Counted from the first letter of the stretch, positions 7,217-14,300 are shown. The stretch: 17,679 nucleotides of DNA from CALKKN01 sp041571375 (GCA_041571375.1 JBFFUJ010000023.1:1-17679), one strand, 5' to 3'. Translations and numbers: made by a program. Notes: generated by a model from the letters alone, not told the origin.

Positions 7217-8263
7217 ATGCCCCGTCTGCGCCCTCAAACTGCGTGGCCTTCCGGACGGATCGAGCGTCTGGTGCACCGCTCTGAGGTCCTGGCCGGCAAC
7301 CCCTGGGACGACCCGGTCGAGCGTGAAGTCGCCGTTTATCTGCCCGCCGGATACGATGAGGATGGCGCGCCCTATCCGGCGCTCTGGGACCTGGCGGCGT
7401 TCATCAACGCGGGACCCGGGCATCTCAATTGGCGCAATCAGGGTGAAAACCTGCCGTCCCGACTGGATCGCCTGATCGGGAAAGGCCTGATGGACCCGGC
7501 AATCGTCGTGATCCCGGACTGCTACACGTCGCTTGGCGGCAACCAGTATCTGAATTCACCCGGGATGGGCCGCTATGCGGATTACCTGGTGCAGGAACTG
7601 GTCCCGTTTGTCGAGGGGCGCATCAACGTGGTCCGCAACCGCGACGGGCGCGCGATATTCGGCAAGTCCTCCGGAGGCTACGGCGCGCTGTACCACGCCA
7701 TGCATTACCCCGAGACCTGGGGAGCGGCGGCCAGTCACGCCGGCGACGTCGGGTTCGATCTGCTGTTCCCGGGAGAATTCCCAACGGCAGCCAGCGTACT
7801 CGCCCTGTACGACGGAGATCCGTATCGCTTCCTGGAGGAGTTCTGGCGTCGGAACCGGCCGTCTGGCCGCGATTACACGACCCTGATGATCCTGGCGATG
7901 GCCGCCAGTTACGATTCCGACCCTGAGCACCCCTCGAGGATCCGCCTGCCGTTCGACCTGCGGACCTGCGCACGCGACCCGGAACGCTGGGAGCGCTGGC
8001 TGGCGCATGATCCGCTGTTGCTGGTGCAGGAACACGCGGAGGCCCTGCGCTCGCTGCACGGCCTCTATCTCGACGTCGGCGTGTACGACCAGTACCACAT
8101 TCAGTACGGGACGAGGCGTCTGGTGGACGAACTGTCGGCGCGGGGGATACCCCACTTTCACGAGGAATTCGACGGCAGCCACACGGCCATTGACTGGCGC
8201 CTGGACCACTCCCTGCCGTATCTCATGGCCGCCTTGAAAAAGGCGGGCACTGCGTCAATTTAA
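7217..8263 (+). CDS. Putative esterase (alpha/beta hydrolase, enterochelin esterase/esterase D-like)
   Basis: A 348-residue cytoplasmic protein with the esterase-type alpha/beta-hydrolase fold; no signal peptide or membrane segment is seen. The N-terminal part (REVAVYLPAGYDEDGAPYPAL) is the opening beta-strand region of this family. The nucleophile elbow is G149-K-S151-S-G153, giving Ser151. The histidine is H322 in DGSHTAIDW, and D291 in DVGVYDQYH is a good candidate for the acid. I chose the ATG at 7217, 8 bases after galU, because the open frame upstream lies wholly inside galU and has no family similarity. Related proteins hydrolyse ester or thioester bonds in diverse small molecules or act as carbohydrate esterases. 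Substrate is unknown; position after galU hints at polysaccharide or sugar-ester metabolism, but that is inference. Confidence 0.85.
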   Translation: MPRLRPQTAWPSGRIERLVHRSEVLAGNPWDDPVEREVAVYLPAGYDEDGAPYPALWDLAAFINAGPGHLNWRNQGENLPSRLDRLIGKGLMDPAIVVIPDCYTSLGGNQYLNSPGMGRYADYLVQELVPFVEGRINVVRNRDGRAIFGKSSGGYGALYHAMHYPETWGAAASHAGDVGFDLLFPGEFPTAASVLALYDGDPYRFLEEFWRRNRPSGRDYTTLMILAMAASYDSDPEHPSRIRLPFDLRTCARDPERWERWLAHDPLLLVQEHAEALRSLHGLYLDVGVYDQYHIQYGTRRLVDELSARGIPHFHEEFDGSHTAIDWRLDHSLPYLMAALKKAGTASI

Positions 8264-8270
8264 TGCATGA

Positions 8271-8276
8271 TATATT
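8271..8276 (+). promoter_or_regulatory. Possible -10 element for nfuA
   Basis: TATATT, a 5/6 match to the sigma70 -10 consensus, lies in the 69-base AT-richer gap between the esterase and nfuA. I see no good -35 at the right spacing. TTGAAA at 8234-8239 would pair better with TTTAAT at 8259-8264, but with a long 19-base spacer. The exact promoter is uncertain. Confidence 0.25.
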
Positions 8277-8291
8277 CCACTTTCGGCTGAG

Positions 8292-8313
8292 GTCAGCGGG
8301 CGCGTCCGCTGAC
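8292..8313 (+). promoter_or_regulatory. Perfect 8-bp hairpin in the nfuA leader
   Basis: GTCAGCGG (8292-8299) and CCGCTGAC (8306-8313) form a perfect stem with a 6-base loop, ending 19 bases before the nfuA ATG. It lies downstream of the candidate -10 elements, so it would be in the 5' UTR. It might affect mRNA stability or translation, or act as an operator dyad. There is no T-run to make it a terminator. Confidence 0.4.
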
Positions 8314-8332
8314 AGGCCCATCGGGTCGGCAC

Positions 8333-8941
8333 ATGATCACTATTACTGAAACGGCACAAACCTATTTTCAACGACTGATTTCCCAACAGGACGAGGATGG
8401 CCTCGGCCTGAGAATTGCGGTCAACCAGCCCGGCACGCCGGGTGCCAGCTGTGACTTGCAGTTCTGCCCGGCTGATCAGGCCCTGCCCGACGACCAGGTG
8501 GTCGAATACAGCGGCTTCAAGCTGTACGTTGCACGCGGCAGCGAGTCCTGGCTGGAGAAAGCCGAAATCGACTTCGAGGAGGATGCAACGGGCGGGCAGT
8601 TGACGATCAAGGCGCCAGGCATCAAGGGTAGCGCGCCCGGCACATCCGCGCCCCTGGAAGAACGGGTCAACTGGCTGTTGAGTACCGAAATCAACCCGGC
8701 ACTGGCCGCCCATGGCGGTCGGGTTGCGCTGGTCGAAATCACCGACAGCATGCAGGTCGTTTTGCAGTTCGGCGGGGGCTGTCACGGGTGCGGCATGGCC
8801 GACGTGACGCTCAAACAGGGCATCGAACAGACTCTGATGCGGCAGATTCCCGAAGTCACCGGGGTACTCGACGCCACCGATCACGACAGCGGCAGCAACC
8901 CCTACTACGCAGCAGGCGCGCACGGCGAGTCGGTTGTCTGA
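8333..8941 (+). CDS. nfuA: Fe-S cluster carrier/biogenesis protein NfuA
   Basis: NfuA receives an assembled [4Fe-4S] cluster and delivers it to target enzymes such as aconitase and lipoyl synthase, especially under oxidative stress or iron limitation. The 202-residue length and two-domain layout match the family. A degenerate A-type (IscA-like) domain covers about residues 1-95, with NQPGTPGASC as the recognisable loop. The C-terminal Nfu domain carries the cluster-binding C150-H-G-C153, aligning with C149/C152 of E. coli NfuA. The start ITITETAQTYFQRL fits the family N-terminus. The gene probably has its own promoter in the 69-base gap upstream. It converges on the cytochrome pair. Confidence 0.96.
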   Translation: MITITETAQTYFQRLISQQDEDGLGLRIAVNQPGTPGASCDLQFCPADQALPDDQVVEYSGFKLYVARGSESWLEKAEIDFEEDATGGQLTIKAPGIKGSAPGTSAPLEERVNWLLSTEINPALAAHGGRVALVEITDSMQVVLQFGGGCHGCGMADVTLKQGIEQTLMRQIPEVTGVLDATDHDSGSNPYYAAGAHGESVV

Positions 8942-8950
8942 GCGCCGGCG

Positions 8951-8982
8951 GCGACCGAACGCCGTTGCAGCGTCGCTCCTAC
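8951..8982 (-). repeat. REP-like palindromic element between convergent genes
   Basis: Read on the minus strand, the element opens with GTAGGAGCGAC, the head shared by many REP sequences of Pseudomonas, Xanthomonas and related genomes. An imperfect hairpin follows: GCGAC (plus 8972-8976) pairs with GTCGC (8951-8955), with a 2-bp inner GC pairing and a 5-base bulge. Its first bases overlap the TAG stop of the minus-strand cytochrome gene. Position between two convergent genes is typical for REP elements. Only one copy was noticed in this window, so the repeat nature is inferred from the motif. Confidence 0.5.
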
Positions 8983-9323
8983 TTGATGGAAAGGTCTTTC
9001 AGACCGTCCTGGCTGGCGTACCAGGCAGCCAGGTCCTCGATATCCTGGTCGCTGAGACCGCTCGCCATCGGACCCATCACCGGATTGGTCCTGCGCCCGG
9101 CCCGATAGTCGGCCAGGGCCTTGACCAGGTAGCTTTCGTGCTGGCCTGCCAGATTGGGATAGGTCGGGCTGATGCTCTTGCCGTCCACGCCGTGGCAGGC
9201 AGCGCAGGTCTGCGCCTTGCCCTTGCCGGCATTCGGATCACCCTTGGCCAGGAGCGCTGAGGGGGCGGCCAACAGAAACACGGTCAGCAGCAACGTGTCG
9301 CGAACGGGGTTCAGCTTCGTCAT
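8979..9323 (-). CDS. Periplasmic monoheme cytochrome c (c553/c4-like), second gene of pair
   Basis: A small c-type cytochrome of 114 residues for electron transfer in the periplasm. Residues 10-26 form a signal peptide (hydrophobic LLLTVFLLAAPSALLA). Heme is attached at C40-A-A-C43-H44. The candidate distal methionine is in the block NPVMGPMASGLSD. The ending DLAAWYASQ is the usual C-terminal helix of class I cytochromes of the c4/c553 type. The gene starts 10 bases after its upstream neighbour, and its ribosome binding site (AGGA in TGAGGACTG) overlaps that gene's stop codon, so the two are coupled. The partner oxidoreductase cannot be told from sequence. Confidence 0.9.
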   Translation of the reverse strand: MTKLNPVRDTLLLTVFLLAAPSALLAKGDPNAGKGKAQTCAACHGVDGKSISPTYPNLAGQHESYLVKALADYRAGRRTNPVMGPMASGLSDQDIEDLAAWYASQDGLKDLSIK

Positions 9324-9333
9324 GTGGCAGTCC

Positions 9334-9663
9334 TCAGTGCGCGCCCAGCGAGGCGAAGTAGGCCGAGATGTCGTCGATATCGGTATCGGAGAGGCTGGAG
9401 GCCTGCAACTCCATGGTGGAGTGATGCCGCTCGCCGGCCCGGTAGGCCTTCAGTGCCGCCATCAGGTACTCGTAGTTCTGCCCGGCAATCTTGGGAACCC
9501 GGTAGGTCGGATAGACGTTGTTATACCCCGGTATGCCATGGCAGCCGGTGCAGGTGTAGGCCTTGATCTTGCCGGCTTCTGCGTCGCCGGCAAGGGTGGA
9601 TTCCGCGGTCAGAACTGCGGCGATCGCCGATACAGCGGCGGCTGCGATGATCAGATTACGCAT
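9334..9663 (-). CDS. Periplasmic monoheme cytochrome c (c553/c4-like), first gene of pair
   Basis: A class I c-type cytochrome of 109 residues. The first ~26 residues are a signal peptide with an alanine-rich core ending near ESTLAG. Heme attachment is C38-T-G-C41-H42. The likely distal methionine is in STMELQASSLSD. The product resembles its downstream neighbour (shared layout AGQ..YL..AL..YRAGER/RT, then SLSD.DI.D...Y.AS), suggesting an old duplication. Together they look like the two halves of a diheme cytochrome c4 encoded as separate genes. A good sigma70 promoter lies just upstream. Function as electron donor to a terminal oxidase or other periplasmic acceptor is inference. Confidence 0.9.
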   Translation of the reverse strand: MRNLIIAAAAVSAIAAVLTAESTLAGDAEAGKIKAYTCTGCHGIPGYNNVYPTYRVPKIAGQNYEYLMAALKAYRAGERHHSTMELQASSLSDTDIDDISAYFASLGAH

Positions 9664-9693
9664 CGAGGTCTCTTGGTCCGGATTCGGTTTGGG

Positions 9694-9719
9694 AACAGCG
9701 GGCGATTATACCTGCTGTT
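9694..9719. promoter_or_regulatory. Inverted repeat flanking the -10 box of the cytochrome promoter (operator candidate)
   Basis: On the minus strand, AACAGCAGG, an 8-base spacer and CCCGCTGTT form a dyad matching at 8 of 9 arm positions. The spacer holds the TATAAT box. A dimeric repressor bound here would block RNA polymerase directly. The protein that binds is not identifiable from the window. Confidence 0.4.
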
Positions 9720-9733
9720 ACCCCTCAAACCAA
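9705..9733 (-). promoter_or_regulatory. Sigma70 promoter for the cytochrome c pair
   Basis: On the minus strand the -10 is a perfect TATAAT (plus 9705-9710). The -35 is TTGGTT (plus 9728-9733), matching the three most conserved bases. The spacer is exactly 17 bases. Transcription would start near 9698, about 35 bases before the ATG at 9663. This is the best promoter in the window. Confidence 0.7.
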
Positions 9734-9785
9734 CGCTGTGCAGCCTTCAATGACGGTCCCCGCCAGGGCAGCGGACTGTGTCACT

Positions 9786-9896
9786 TCATCTTTCTGGCCA
9801 AAAAATAGGCCTCTTCACCAGATCTCCGAATCCAGCATGTAACCCGGAGGGCACGATCTGCGTCTCCAGATCGTACTTACGCAGCATTTGTGACAT
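9786..9896 (-). CDS. Possible 36-residue small ORF or gene remnant
   Basis: An ATG-started frame of 36 codons on the minus strand, with readable parts MSQMLRKYDLETQIVPSG and LVKRPIFWPER. The frame stays open upstream of this ATG for about 33 more codons, to a TAG near 10004. I do not recognise the product. No clear ribosome binding site is seen. It may be the 3' part of a decayed gene (see findings) or simply a chance frame in a lower-GC spacer. Confidence 0.2.
   Translation of the reverse strand: MSQMLRKYDLETQIVPSGLHAGFGDLVKRPIFWPER
9853..9874. promoter_or_regulatory. Perfect 8-bp inverted repeat upstream of the RND operon
   Basis: ACGATCTG (9853-9860) and CAGATCGT (9867-9874) are exact reverse complements separated by 6 bases. 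It lies 157 bases before the adaptor start and about 190 bases from the cytochrome start. It could be an operator for a dimeric regulator or a transcribed hairpin. It also falls inside the doubtful minus-strand small ORF. Confidence 0.4.
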
Positions 9897-9961
9897 GGCC
9901 CACTTATTGCATCCAATCCTGGTGGCGGGAGCATCCTGTAATGCAGAGGACAACGCATGAC

Positions 9962-9990
9962 TTAAGGCATATTGGGGGCTTCCAAATACT
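9962..9990 (+). promoter_or_regulatory. Weak candidate promoter for the RND efflux operon
   Basis: TTAAGG (9962-9967, 3/6 match to -35) and AATACT (9985-9990, 4/6 match to -10) are separated by 17 bases. An overlapping alternative is TTGGGG (9972-9977) with TACTGT (9995-10000), also 17 bases apart. Neither is strong, which would fit a pump operon that needs an activator, but the call is tentative. Confidence 0.25.
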
Positions 9991-10031
9991 GTGCTACTGT
10001 TCTACTCATATATAACACCCAGGTGGATATC

Positions 10032-11138
10032 ATGACTCATCCGATCCGATCCAGAACGCTGACCGTTTTGTCCGTGGCCGGGCTGTTCATGGCCACTCTT
10101 GCGCTGCAGGGTTGCATGGACCACGCAGTTGGCAATGAAAAACCCGGGACATCCCGGGACGACGGCGACACCGATGTCGCGATACCGGTGGAAGCCGTGA
10201 CGGTGGAGACCGGCAATATGGCCGCTATCTATGCCGGAACCGCCACACTGGATGCGGAAGAGCAGGCAATCGTGGTCGCGCAGATCACCGGTGTGGTACT
10301 GGAAATACTGGTCGAGGAAGGCGATTTCGTCGAGTCGGGGCAGGTCCTGGCCCGGGTCGAAACCGATCGCTATCGGCTGGAGGTGGAGCGGGCCAGTGCC
10401 GCACTGAAGCGCCTGCAGACCGACTTTCAGAGGAAGAAGGAACTGTTCGATCGGCAACTGGTGAGTGCCGACGATTTCGAGCGCGTCAGCGCCGAGCTGC
10501 AAGCCCAGCAGGCGGCTTACGATCTGGCCAGACTGGAGCTGGAATACACCGAAATCCGCGCTCCGATCACCGGCTTCGTCTCCGAGCGGCTGGTCCGACC
10601 CGGCAACCTCGTGAAATTGCATGACCCGGTGTACCGCGTCACCAGCTACGACCCTCTGCTCGCCGTATTGCATGTTCCCGAGCGGAAGCTCAGCGTGCTG
10701 CGCAACGGTCTCGATGTATCGGTCGCCCTCGATGCCTGGCCGGGCGAGTTGTTCAGCGGAGAGATCATCCGCATCAGCCCGGTGGTCGACCCCGACACCG
10801 GCACGTTTCGCGTCACCGCCGAGGTTCGGGACCATGGCGGAATGCTGAAGCCGGGCCTGTTCGGCCGGGTCGAGGTGCTGTACGACATGCATGAGAACGT
10901 GCCGGTCATTCCGCGCAGCGCGGTGATTACAGAAGACCAGCAGAGCCATGTGTTCGTGGTCAACGGGCAAGGTGAAGCCAGCCGCCGATCAGTGCAACTG
11001 GGTTACGAGCGGGCTGGGCTGGTCGAAATACGCAACGGCGTGGCGAGCGGCGAGACCGTTGTAACGGCCGGCAAGAGCAGTCTCAGCGACGGCGTGCGGG
11101 TGGAAGTGATCGAACTCGCACGCCAGCCGCGGGCCTGA
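10032..11138 (+). CDS. RND efflux periplasmic adaptor subunit (membrane fusion lipoprotein)
   Basis: Periplasmic adaptor that links an RND permease to an outer-membrane channel. I chose the ATG at 10032 because AGGTGG sits 5 bases upstream and it places a lipoprotein signal at the N-terminus, with lipobox L25-Q-G-C28. An upstream TTG at 9972 would bury that signal. The 368-residue protein has the standard order: a lipoyl half-motif (VVAQITGVVLEILVEEGDFV), an alpha-hairpin coiled coil (about residues 113-165), the second lipoyl half (EIRAPITGFVSERLVRPG), a beta-barrel (SPVVDPDTGTFRVTAEV), and a membrane-proximal domain. Length is typical of AcrA/MdtA relatives. It heads an operon with two RND permeases, 10 bases before the first. 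Substrate unknown. Confidence 0.93.
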   Translation: MTHPIRSRTLTVLSVAGLFMATLALQGCMDHAVGNEKPGTSRDDGDTDVAIPVEAVTVETGNMAAIYAGTATLDAEEQAIVVAQITGVVLEILVEEGDFVESGQVLARVETDRYRLEVERASAALKRLQTDFQRKKELFDRQLVSADDFERVSAELQAQQAAYDLARLELEYTEIRAPITGFVSERLVRPGNLVKLHDPVYRVTSYDPLLAVLHVPERKLSVLRNGLDVSVALDAWPGELFSGEIIRISPVVDPDTGTFRVTAEVRDHGGMLKPGLFGRVEVLYDMHENVPVIPRSAVITEDQQSHVFVVNGQGEASRRSVQLGYERAGLVEIRNGVASGETVVTAGKSSLSDGVRVEVIELARQPRA

Positions 11139-11148
11139 GTGGTCCGCC

Positions 11149-14100
11149 GTGCCCGCCCAGGCGAACCCAACCAGCGCGATGAAACTGGCGGAGGTCGCAA
11201 CGCGCAGACCGGTCGCGATCTCGATGGCAGCGGTAACGCTGGTGCTGTTCGGGCTGATTGCCCTGCAGAGCCTCAAGGTCAACCTGCTTCCCGACCTTTC
11301 CTACCCGACCCTGACCATCCGTACCGAATACCGGGGCGCCGCACCTGAGGAAATCGAAACCCTGCTGACCCGTCCGGTCGAGGAATCGGTGGGCGTGGTG
11401 CGCAACGTTCGAAAGGTGAGGTCGGTGTCCCGGGCCGGCCAGTCCGACGTTCTCCTGGAGTTTGCCTGGGGGACCGACATGGATCGGGCAGGTCTGGACG
11501 TCCGCGAGAAGCTGGAGGTGCTGCAGCTCCCGATCGAGGCCAGCCGGCCTCTCCTGTTGCGCTTCAACCCGTCGACCGACCCGATCATGCGCTTTGGGCT
11601 GACCGCAGGCGACGGGCCGGATGCGGCGAGCGAATCTGCGCTCAAAGCGGTGCGTCGCTTCGCCGAAGAGGAGGTGAAAAAGCGCCTGGAGCCGGTCGAT
11701 GGCGTCGCGGCGGTCAAGATCAGCGGCGGCCTCGAGGACGAGGTCCAGATCGAAATCGACGCGCGCAAAATGTCGCAGTTGAGATTGTCCATGGAGACGC
11801 TGACCGCACGTCTGCAAGCCGAAAACGTGAACCTCTCGGCGGGGCGGCTGGAGGAGGGGACTCAGCGCTACCTGGTGCGAACGATCAACCAGTTCGGCTC
11901 TGTGGAGGCGTTCGGCAATCTCGTTATCGCGCCCGGCACGGATCGGCCGATTTACCTCAGGGACATCGCGGATGTGCGCGCCGGCTTCCGGGAGCGCGAG
12001 GCGATCATCCGCCTTGACGGCCGCGAGGCGGTTGAAATAGCGGTGTACAAGGAGGGTGACGCGAATACCGTGAGCGTGGCGGGTGCGGTCAAGACGCGGG
12101 TCGCGGAACTGCAGGCCCAACTGCCTGCGGAAATGCGCCTGCAGGCAGTGGACGACCAGTCGTTGTTCATCGATCGGGCTATCGGTGAAGTGATCAAGGC
12201 GGCCATCCTCGGCGGTGTGCTGGCAGTGCTCGTGATTTTTGCGTTCCTGCGCAACGCACGGTTCACGCTGGCGATTGCGCTCTCGATACCCGTTTCGATC
12301 ATCGCGACCTTTTTCTTGATGGGTCAGGCCGGAATTTCCCTGAACATCATGTCGTTGGGCGGGATTGCGCTCGCAACCGGACTGCTGGTCGACAACGGCA
12401 TTGTCGTGCTCGAAAACATTTCCCGCTACCGGGCCGCGGGTGCCAGCGCGGCTTCCGCGGCCATTCGGGGTACCAGCGAAGTGGGCGCCGCGGTGATCGC
12501 CTCGACCCTGACCACCATCGCCGTATTCGTGCCCCTGGCGTTCGTTGACGGCATCGCCGGGCAGCTGTTCCGGGACCAGGCGTTGACCGTCGCCTTCGCG
12601 CTGGCCGTTTCGCTCGCCGTGGCAATGACCCTCATCCCCATGATCGCTTCGTTCGGGGATCGCAACGTCAAGCCACGTAGCTCGCGCATCGACCGGGCCG
12701 CTTACGGTATCGCCCGGGCTTACGAGGCCTTGCTGGATGCTGCTTTGCGACGGCCTGGGCGGACGTTGGCCGTCGCGGTGGGGATGCTCGGAGTCGCGAT
12801 TGTACTGCTGGGCCGCAGCGGTACCGAACTGGTACCCCAGCTCGAGCAGGGCCGTTTCGAAATCGAGCTGGAAGCGCGACCGGGCACGCCGCTCGAGGAG
12901 ACCGACCGGCTGAACTCCGAACTGCAGCGGCTGGCGGCGGCGCAGCCCGACGTGGCCCAGGTTTACGGCGTCGCGGGTTCCGGCAACCGGATCGACGCCA
13001 ACCCGACGGAGAGCGGCGAGAACATTGCGCAAATGCTGGTGACGATGGCGCCGGGCAGCAGTCTGGCTGCTCAGCGCTCGGCGATGGCGGCGCTGCGGGA
13101 TCGCGCCGGCGTGACCGCGGGGCTGGAGTCGAATTTCAGGGCACCGGAGCTGCTGAGTTTCGACAAGCCGCTGGAGATCGAGATCCAGGGCTATGACCTG
13201 GAGTCCCTGAAAACCGTCAGTGACCAGGTATTGGGGAGGCTACAGTCCTCGGACCGCTTTGCCGACGTCGAGTCCAGTATCGAGCGTGGTCACCCCGAAG
13301 TGCAGATATTCTTCGATCAGGAACGGGCTGCGGCGCTGGGCCTGACAGTGAAGCAGATCTCGGACCAGGTCGTTGGTCAGATCCGGGGCACCGTGGCGAC
13401 GCGCTACAGCTGGCGTGACCGCAAAATCGATGTGCTGGTCAGGCTTTCCGAAGCCGAGCGCCAATCGATCGCCGCGGTGCGCGACCTGATCATCAACCCG
13501 ACCAGCGACCGGCCGATCCCCTTGTCCTCGGTCGCCGAGATTCGGGTAGCCGAGGGCCCGTCCGAAATCCGCCGGGCCGACCAGGATCGGGTGGCGCTGA
13601 TTCGCGCCAATCTGGCCTGGGGGGATCTTGGCGCCGCCGTGGCGGAGGCAGAGGCCCTTCTCGCAGACGTCCAGCTCCCGTACGGCCTGAACATGCAGAT
13701 CACCGGCCAGAGTGAGGAGATGCAACAGTCTTTCCAGTCGTTGCTGTTCGCCTTGGTGCTTGCCGTGTTCCTGGTTTATCTGGTCATGGCGTCTCAGTTC
13801 GAGTCGCTGCTGCATCCCTTTGTGATTCTGCTTTCGATACCGCTGGCGGCGATCGGCGTAGCGCTGGCTTTGTGGTTCACCGACACCCGCATCAGCGTCA
13901 TGGTTTTCATCGGCTTGATCATGCTGGCTGGAATCGTGGTCAACAATGCCATTGTGCTGGTCGATCTGATCAACCAGTTGCGGCGCGGCGGCATGGACCG
14001 CTCAGCCGCCATTCGGGAAGCCTCCCGACTGCGGCTGCGGCCGATCATGATGACCACGCTGACCACGGTGCTTGGCCTGCTGCCGATGGCGTTGGGTGTC

Positions 14101-14298
14101 GGTGAGGGAGCGGAAATGCGGATGCCGATGGCGGTAACGGTGATTGGCGGACTGTTGACCGCCACGGTGCTGACACTCGTCGTGGTGCCGGTGATGTATT
14201 CGCTGCTGGATCGCCGGCCTGTATCCGCGCGGCTCGGGCAGTCAGTGCCGGTGGTTGACGAAGCGCCCGGTCGGTCGGGACTGCCGCAGGCGGGCTGA
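11149..14298 (+). CDS. RND efflux permease, first of tandem pair (HAE-1/AcrB family)
   Basis: Inner-membrane proton-driven export permease. The 1049 residues have the AcrB plan: TM1 near residues 24-42, a ~300-residue periplasmic loop, TM2-6, TM7, a second large loop and TM8-12. The relay site in TM4 reads LLVDNGIVVLEN: D415 matches AcrB D407, but the D408 position is N416. In TM10 the lysine position (AcrB K940) is N932 in IVVNNAIVLVD. R962 and T969 match AcrB R971 and T978. This pattern occurs in a known HAE-1 branch rather than marking a dead protein. GTG 11149 is preferred because GAGTGG lies 6 bases upstream; ATG 11179 (10 residues shorter) is an alternative without a ribosome binding site. 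Substrate cannot be read from sequence. Confidence 0.94.
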   Translation: MPAQANPTSAMKLAEVATRRPVAISMAAVTLVLFGLIALQSLKVNLLPDLSYPTLTIRTEYRGAAPEEIETLLTRPVEESVGVVRNVRKVRSVSRAGQSDVLLEFAWGTDMDRAGLDVREKLEVLQLPIEASRPLLLRFNPSTDPIMRFGLTAGDGPDAASESALKAVRRFAEEEVKKRLEPVDGVAAVKISGGLEDEVQIEIDARKMSQLRLSMETLTARLQAENVNLSAGRLEEGTQRYLVRTINQFGSVEAFGNLVIAPGTDRPIYLRDIADVRAGFREREAIIRLDGREAVEIAVYKEGDANTVSVAGAVKTRVAELQAQLPAEMRLQAVDDQSLFIDRAIGEVIKAAILGGVLAVLVIFAFLRNARFTLAIALSIPVSIIATFFLMGQAGISLNIMSLGGIALATGLLVDNGIVVLENISRYRAAGASAASAAIRGTSEVGAAVIASTLTTIAVFVPLAFVDGIAGQLFRDQALTVAFALAVSLAVAMTLIPMIASFGDRNVKPRSSRIDRAAYGIARAYEALLDAALRRPGRTLAVAVGMLGVAIVLLGRSGTELVPQLEQGRFEIELEARPGTPLEETDRLNSELQRLAAAQPDVAQVYGVAGSGNRIDANPTESGENIAQMLVTMAPGSSLAAQRSAMAALRDRAGVTAGLESNFRAPELLSFDKPLEIEIQGYDLESLKTVSDQVLGRLQSSDRFADVESSIERGHPEVQIFFDQERAAALGLTVKQISDQVVGQIRGTVATRYSWRDRKIDVLVRLSEAERQSIAAVRDLIINPTSDRPIPLSSVAEIRVAEGPSEIRRADQDRVALIRANLAWGDLGAAVAEAEALLADVQLPYGLNMQITGQSEEMQQSFQSLLFALVLAVFLVYLVMASQFESLLHPFVILLSIPLAAIGVALALWFTDTRISVMVFIGLIMLAGIVVNNAIVLVDLINQLRRGGMDRSAAIREASRLRLRPIMMTTLTTVLGLLPMALGVGEGAEMRMPMAVTVIGGLLTATVLTLVVVPVMYSLLDRRPVSARLGQSVPVVDEAPGRSGLPQAG

Positions 14299-14300
14299 AC

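Larger units (their letters stand above)
9664..10031. other. 368-base intergenic region between divergent cytochrome and RND operons
   Basis: No confident gene lies here. Contents are the cytochrome promoter and its dyad (9694-9733), a perfect hairpin (9853-9874), a weak candidate promoter for the efflux operon (9962-9990), and a possible broken small gene on the minus strand (9786-10009). GC content falls visibly below that of the neighbouring genes. Such a long divergent spacer would suit binding by one or more regulators, but no regulator gene is adjacent. Confidence 0.6.

Noticed and set aside
8231..8244. Small inverted repeat GCCTT-GAAA-AAGGC near the esterase 3' end
   Set aside because: Only a short stem inside coding sequence with no T-run after it; not supportable as a terminator.
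9778..9960. 60-codon plus-strand frame in the intergenic region
   Set aside because: GTG start without a ribosome binding site, no recognisable motif, and it runs through the hairpin and opposite the equally doubtful minus-strand frame.
9972..10031. TTG start giving a 20-residue longer adaptor
   Set aside because: It would hide the lipoprotein signal, while the ATG at 10032 has a good ribosome binding site and a correct lipobox.
11083..13032. 649-codon open frame on the minus strand
   Set aside because: Antisense to the first RND permease. Composition is shadow-like (Arg/His/Gln-rich) with no family motif or start context.
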